A stretch of DNA of 6,359 nucleotides from Lysobacteraceae bacterium. Its GTDB lineage: Bacteria; Pseudomonadota; Gammaproteobacteria; Xanthomonadales; Xanthomonadaceae. The stretch's first letter is position 1; every line of letters starts with the position of its first letter. This document shows positions 1 to 6,359 of this stretch, piece by piece. The notes below the pieces were generated by a model. The model made no database searches and was not told where the DNA came from. It worked only from the letters and a program-made list of their open reading frames with translations. Location of the stretch: the NCBI GenBank assembly GCA_028293685.1, contig JAQGOI010000293.1:1-6359 (forward strand). Reading direction: 5' to 3'. The position numbers were made by a program, and so were the translations under genes.

Positions 1-3090
<3,090 letters not shown>

Positions 3091-3155
3091 GCGTTCCCGG
3101 AGGCGGCATCCCGTCCACCGCGGCGATGCGGTCACGGGCGCGCGGTTGAGCCGTC

Positions 3156-3184
3156 AGACTAGCGGCGCGCAGGGGGGCGAACAA
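3156..3184 (-). promoter_or_regulatory. Possible sigma70-type promoter for dnaE
   Basis: On the minus strand, TTGTTC (3179-3184) and TAGTCT (3156-3161) are separated by exactly 17 bp. Each hexamer matches its consensus at only three positions, but these include the TTG of the -35 box and the first TA and last T of the -10 box. Transcription would start near 3149, leaving a leader of about 60 nt before the dnaE ATG. The gap between rnhB and dnaE is the only sizeable one in the window, which favours a separate dnaE promoter. The rest of the 183-bp gap (3091-3273) shows no gene, no clear hairpin followed by a T run, and no recognised operator. Confidence 0.4.
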
Positions 3185-3273
3185 GGCTTGACTTGCGCGG
3201 ATGAGCGATCGCGGCGCGCGTTGCCGTTCAGTCGGTTCAGCGACCACGCAGCGGCTGCGCAGGCCACCCGCCG

Positions 3274-3975
3274 TCAGTCAGCCAGGAGCGGCTCGACGAT
3301 TTCCCGCGATTCGAACAGATCGGGTCCCTGCATCGCCTCGCGCACGGGAGCGAAGCTGCGACGGTGTTGCGGGCACGGGCCCAGGCGCATCAGCGCTGCA
3401 CGGTGCGCAGGCGTGGCGTAACCCTTGTGCTCGTCGAATCCATAGCCCGGCCAATGCTGGTGCAATGCGCACATATGCCGGTCGCGCGTGACCTTGGCGA
3501 CGATCGAAGCGGCCATGATCGATCGATCCAGGCCGTCGCCGCCGATGATGGCCTCGGCGCGACAGGGCAGGTCGCGGGGGAGGGCGTTGCCATCGATCCG
3601 CGCCAGGCAAAGACGGCTGTCTGGTGCGACATGCATCACGCCTTCCAGCGCCAGGCGCATGCCGAGCATGGTCGCGTGGTAGATGTTGATGCGATCGATT
3701 TGGTCGACTTCGATGAAGACCGCGTGCCAGGCGACGGCGCGATCGACGATGCGCGCATACAGCACCTCGCGCCGTTCCGCGCACAGCTGCTTGGAATCGG
3801 CCAGGCCGTTGATCGGCGTGCGCCCTGGTTCGAACACCACGGCGGCGACCACCAGCGGGCCGGCGAGCGGGCCGCGTCCGGCTTCATCGATGCCGGCGAT
3901 GAAGCGGAACAACGCGGCCGGAGCCAAGTCGCTGTTCAATGGCGATTGGAACGGCTCGGCAGAGTTGGAGCTCAT
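3274..3975 (-). CDS. rnhB: Ribonuclease HII
   Basis: Cytoplasmic type 2 RNase H, which cleaves the RNA strand of RNA-DNA hybrids and nicks at single ribonucleotides misincorporated in DNA. The 233-residue product has the family motifs in order: [14 protein letters not shown] with D30 and E31, DSKQL (60-64), RIDGN with D128, GGDG with D147, [14 protein letters not shown] (152-165), [11 protein letters not shown] (181-191) and the late [10 protein letters not shown]30, E31, D128 and D147 correspond to the four metal-binding acidic residues of the family, so the enzyme looks active. The ATG at 3973-3975 overlaps the lpxB stop as ATGA, the usual sign of translational coupling. Its reading frame continues open upstream for 51 codons inside lpxB, but that stretch resembles no RNase HII sequence. 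The chosen start gives an N-terminal extension of about 14 residues relative to the E. coli enzyme. Termination is at TGA. Confidence 0.97.
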   Translation of the reverse strand: MSSNSAEPFQSPLNSDLAPAALFRFIAGIDEAGRGPLAGPLVVAAVVFEPGRTPINGLADSKQLCAERREVLYARIVDRAVAWHAVFIEVDQIDRINIYHATMLGMRLALEGVMHVAPDSRLCLARIDGNALPRDLPCRAEAIIGGDGLDRSIMAASIVAKVTRDRHMCALHQHWPGYGFDEHKGYATPAHRAALMRLGPCPQHRRSFAPVREAMQGPDLFESREIVEPLLAD

Positions 3976-5159
3976 GAGCGTGACTGACTGTCTTGTGCGG
4001 ACGGGGATGCTTCCAGCAATTCTGCCACCGCCGCGGCCGCCTGGGTCGAGGCGTCGCGCCGGAGTGTGGCGTGCATGGCACGGAAGCGCGGCTGCAGCGC
4101 GGCAACCGCGGCGGGGTTGTGAAACCACGCCAGGACGGCGTCCGCGAGCGACTGCGGCGTACAGGCGTCCTGCATCAGCTCGGGCACCAGCTGTTCACCT
4201 GCAAGCACGTTGGGCAGCGCGTACGTCGCGATCCTGAGCAGGCCCAGTGCCTTGACGATGCGATAGGTCAGCGGCGCGAGCTTGTACGCCACCACCATGG
4301 GCCGTTGCGCCAGCATCGCCTCCAATGTCGCCGTACCCGATGCCAGCAGCACCACGTCGCTGGCAACGATCGCAGTGCGCGCCTGTCCGTCGAGCACCCG
4401 AAGGTTTGGCGGTCGGGTTGTCATGCCGGCAAGCAGACGCTCGATCTCAGCACGACACTCGGCCGTGGCTGCCGGGATGACAACCTGCAGATCCGGAACC
4501 TGCGTTGCCACCCTTGCGGCCGCCTCCAGGAAATCAGGTTCCAAGCGCTGGATCTAGCCCTGGCGTGACCCGGGCAGCACCGCCAGCACGTTCGCGGATT
4601 GCGGAATGGCCAAGGCATCGCGCGCAGCACCGCGGTCGGGGTCCAGCGGCATCATGTCGGCCAGCGGATGGCCGACGAAACGTGCATCGACATGATGTTT
4701 CGCGTAGATCGCCGGCTCCATTGGAAACAGGCACAGCACGCGCAGCGCCGAACGGCCAATCGTTGCCGCGCGCTTTTCCCGCCACGCCCAGACCGACGGG
4801 CTGACGTAATGCACGGTCAGGATCCCGCGCTGTTTGAGCCGGCGTTCCAGGCCAAGGTTGAAATCGGGTGCATCGATTCCTACAAACACATCCGGTTGCC
4901 ATGCCAGCAAGCGCGAGCGCACGCGGCTGCGCAGACGCAGCAGCCTTGGAAGATGGGACAGGACCTCCGCAAGCCCCATCACGGCCAGTTCCGAGGAATC
5001 GAACCAGGCATCGAAACCTGCCGAACGCATGGCATCGCCCCCGATGCCGGCGAAGCAGGCGTCGGGATAACGCACGCGTAATGCCCGGATCAGGCCTTCG
5101 CCGAGCAGATCACCCGAGGCTTCGCCCGCAACCAGCGCAATCCTGATCGGCCGACTCAT
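3972..5159 (-). pseudogene. lpxB: Lipid-A-disaccharide synthase LpxB, interrupted by an in-frame amber codon
   Basis: LpxB is a membrane-associated GT-B (family GT19) glycosyltransferase that joins UDP-2,3-diacylglucosamine and lipid X into the beta-1,6 disaccharide of lipid A. The frame would encode 395 residues (family usually about 380-390), but codon 202 is TAG. The first part (201 residues) has RIALVAGEASGDLLG, ELAVMGLAEVL, DVFVGIDAPDFN, HYVSPSVWAWR, FVGHPLADMMPLDPD and LPGSR. After the stop, the same frame continues without any shift: IQRLEPDFLEAAARV, VASDVVLLASGTATLEAML and [17 protein letters not shown], ending at TGA (3972-3974). Alignment from memory to E. coli LpxB puts the stop on the Glu of GSRGAEVE, so one GAG to TAG change is the simplest explanation. 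The stop follows the conserved Arg of GSR (R199) by three codons and cuts off the conserved Asn of LPN (N317). The start is ATG six bases after lpxA, with no obvious Shine-Dalgarno. Identity is certain; whether the break is biological or a sequencing error is not. Confidence 0.93.
4554..4556 (-). other. lpxB: Premature TAG stop within lpxB
   Basis: Plus-strand CTA reads TAG on the coding strand, in the frame shared by both halves of lpxB. Flanking codons encode LPGSRQG before it and IQRLEPDFL after it, both typical of LpxB, so this is a pure substitution with no insertion or deletion. The nearest possible restart is a TTG at 4542-4544, ten bases downstream, which has no convincing ribosome binding site. 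All four normal gene ends visible here (fabZ, lpxA, lpxB, rnhB) use TGA. Confidence 0.93.
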
Positions 5160-5165
5160 CGCGTG

Positions 5166-5957
5166 TCAGCGCAGCAGGGGCCGCTCGCCACTATCGAGGA
5201 AGGCCAGCAATGCACGGACGTCATCGCTCTCCTGCGCCAGCCTGGCAATCTGCTCGCGTGACTCGGCCAGATTGTTCCCGGAAACATACAACGCCCGATA
5301 AGCCCGCTTGATCGCGGCGACACGATCGCCATCGAAGCCACGACGCTTGAGGCCCTCGGTATTGATGCCGCGGGGACGGCCGTAGCGTTCCTGCGCCACC
5401 AGCACGAAAGGTGGAACGTCTCCACTGACGAGCGCGCCCATGCCAATGAACGCATGCGCTCCGATCCGGCAGAATTGATGCACGCCGACGAAGCCGCTGA
5501 GAATGACGTAATCGCCGATTTCGACATGCCCGGCGAGCGTCGCATTGTTGGAGAACACGCAATGGCTCCCGACGGTGCAGTCGTGGGCGATGTGCACGTA
5601 GGCGAGCAGCCAGTTGTCGTCGCCGATACGCGTGGTACCACCACCGTTGCCGGTGCCGCGATTGATGGTGACGAATTCGCGGATCGTATTGCCGTCGCCA
5701 ATGATCAGCTGCGTGCGTTCACCCGCGTACTTCTTGTCCTGCGGGTCGCCGCCGATCGCGGAGAAACCATGGATGCGGTTGTCGCGACCGATCGTCGCCG
5801 GGCCTGCGATCGTGCAATGGGGGCCCACGGTGGTGCCGTCGCCAATGGTGACGTCGGCACCGATCACGGTGAAGGCGGCGATGGTCACGCCGCTGCCGAT
5901 CGTTGCCGACGTGTCCACCAGCGCCGTTGGATGGATATGCGACCCGGCGCTTGCCAT
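5166..5957 (-). CDS. lpxA: Acyl-[ACP]--UDP-N-acetylglucosamine O-acyltransferase
   Basis: First committed-pathway acyltransferase of lipid A: it moves a 3-hydroxyacyl chain from ACP to the 3-OH of UDP-GlcNAc in the cytoplasm. The 263-residue product matches the 262 of E. coli. The N-terminal two thirds is hexapeptide-repeat sequence forming a left-handed beta helix (for example [20 protein letters not shown]). [15 protein letters not shown] (63-77), [12 protein letters not shown] (91-102), [10 protein letters not shown] with H122 and the catalytic base H125, [12 protein letters not shown] (159-170) and the C-terminal helical part with EGLKRRGF are all present. The numbering matches E. coli here, and position 173, the acyl-chain ruler, is Met rather than Gly. 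The start ATG at 5955-5957 lies two bases after the fabZ stop and has an AGGTGA ribosome site. The frame is also open upstream of the ATG, inside fabZ, but that part does not resemble LpxA. Intact. Confidence 0.98.
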   Translation of the reverse strand: MASAGSHIHPTALVDTSATIGSGVTIAAFTVIGADVTIGDGTTVGPHCTIAGPATIGRDNRIHGFSAIGGDPQDKKYAGERTQLIIGDGNTIREFVTINRGTGNGGGTTRIGDDNWLLAYVHIAHDCTVGSHCVFSNNATLAGHVEIGDYVILSGFVGVHQFCRIGAHAFIGMGALVSGDVPPFVLVAQERYGRPRGINTEGLKRRGFDGDRVAAIKRAYRALYVSGNNLAESREQIARLAQESDDVRALLAFLDSGERPLLR

Positions 5958-5959
5958 CG

Positions 5960-6359
5960 TCAGGTTTTCACCTGCGCGCACAGGATCTCGGCGCATGCGA
6001 CCTGCGCGCCATCCACCCGTGCGATGCCGGTGTACAGGGCCATGTTGCGGATCAGCCGCTTGAGCACCACTTCCAGCTGGAGCTGATCGCCAGGCACGAC
6101 CATCCTGGTGAACTTCGCATTGTCGATCTTGACCAGGTAGAACAGCTTTCGCGTGGCCGGATCGACCGGGGCGAGCGAGGAAAGCTGGGTCAGTATGCCG
6201 CCGGCCTGCGCGAGTGCTTCGATGACCAGGACGCCCGGCATCACCGGATGGCCAGGAAAATGCCCCTGGAAGAAGGGTTCGTTGATGCTGACATTCTTGA
6301 TGCACAGCACGCGCTCGTGCGCGGTGAACTCCACGACCCGGTCCACCAGCAGGAACGGA
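5960..6359 (-). CDS. fabZ: 3-hydroxyacyl-[ACP] dehydratase FabZ, 5' end cut by window edge
   Basis: Hot-dog-fold dehydratase of type II fatty acid synthesis, converting 3-hydroxyacyl-ACP to trans-2-enoyl-ACP in the cytoplasm. The frame runs to the window edge, with PFLLVDRVV at its visible start; this is the conserved region just after the N terminus, so about 20 residues lie outside. A GTG at 6344-6346 is the internal Val of LLVDRV, not a true start. The catalytic histidine is in [12 protein letters not shown] (codon 6260-6262) and the catalytic glutamate in LVIEALAQ (codon 6218-6220), 14 residues apart as in E. coli FabZ (H54 and E68). The C-terminal part ([20 protein letters not shown]) is also typical. 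Its place directly before lpxA is conserved: both enzymes draw on the same 3-hydroxyacyl-ACP pool. It ends at TGA (5960-5962), two bases before lpxA. Confidence 0.97.
   Translation of the reverse strand, partial: PFLLVDRVVEFTAHERVLCIKNVSINEPFFQGHFPGHPVMPGVLVIEALAQAGGILTQLSSLAPVDPATRKLFYLVKIDNAKFTRMVVPGDQLQLEVVLKRLIRNMALYTGIARVDGAQVACAEILCAQVKT
5968..5973 (-). promoter_or_regulatory. Ribosome binding site of lpxA
   Basis: AGGTGA on the minus strand, ending ten bases before the lpxA ATG. It lies inside the last codons of fabZ and supports the ATG at 5955-5957 over earlier in-frame starts. Confidence 0.55.

Noticed and set aside
3233..3273. Possible terminator after rnhB
   Set aside because: The GC-rich bases could pair weakly, but there is no clean stem and no T run on the minus strand.
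3364..3987. Plus-strand open frame opposite rnhB, and similar frames opposite lpxB and lpxA (3993-4568, 4599-5081, 5454-6086)
   Set aside because: All are complements of clearly conserved genes and show no family motifs.
4554..4556. TAG in lpxB as programmed recoding (pyrrolysine or similar)
   Set aside because: No downstream recoding structure or relevant genes are visible, and the site normally holds an ordinary Glu. A point mutation or sequencing error is simpler.
6344..6346. GTG as the start codon of fabZ
   Set aside because: The upstream codons to the window edge read PFLL, which continues the conserved FabZ N-terminal region, so the true start is outside the window.

Overview
This window carries a compact block of bacterial housekeeping genes, all on the minus strand. 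In transcription order (right to left) they are fabZ (5' end cut off by the window edge), lpxA, lpxB, rnhB and dnaE (3' end cut off by the left edge). This is the classic fabZ-lpxA-lpxB-rnhB-dnaE order of Gammaproteobacteria. The high GC content, the residue choices in DnaE, LpxA and FabZ, and a GAATCGG-type heptamer repeat inside dnaE suggest a xanthomonad-like organism (Xanthomonas / Lysobacter / Luteimonas group). The group is a moderate-confidence inference and the genus cannot be named from this sequence.

Region by region: 5960-6359 encodes FabZ, the fatty-acid dehydratase. Two bases later, lpxA (5166-5957) encodes the first acyltransferase of lipid A synthesis. Six bases after it, lpxB (3972-5159) encodes lipid-A-disaccharide synthase, but its frame is broken by an in-frame amber codon at 4554-4556. 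lpxB and rnhB (3274-3975, RNase HII) overlap by four bases (ATGA). A 183-bp gap (3091-3273) contains a plausible promoter, and then dnaE (1-3090), the replicative DNA polymerase III alpha subunit, runs off the left edge after 1030 residues.

FabZ, LpxA and LpxB form a functional unit: FabZ draws on the 3-hydroxyacyl-ACP pool, LpxA puts the first hydroxyacyl chain on UDP-GlcNAc, and LpxB joins two acylated sugars into the lipid A disaccharide. RnhB and DnaE belong to DNA maintenance and replication.

I see no mobile element, CRISPR array, RNA gene or defence system, and no sign of a new multi-gene system. The points that deserve a second look are the nonsense codon in normally essential lpxB, a 7-bp tandem repeat inside an extra loop of dnaE, and a methionine at the chain-length ruler position of LpxA.
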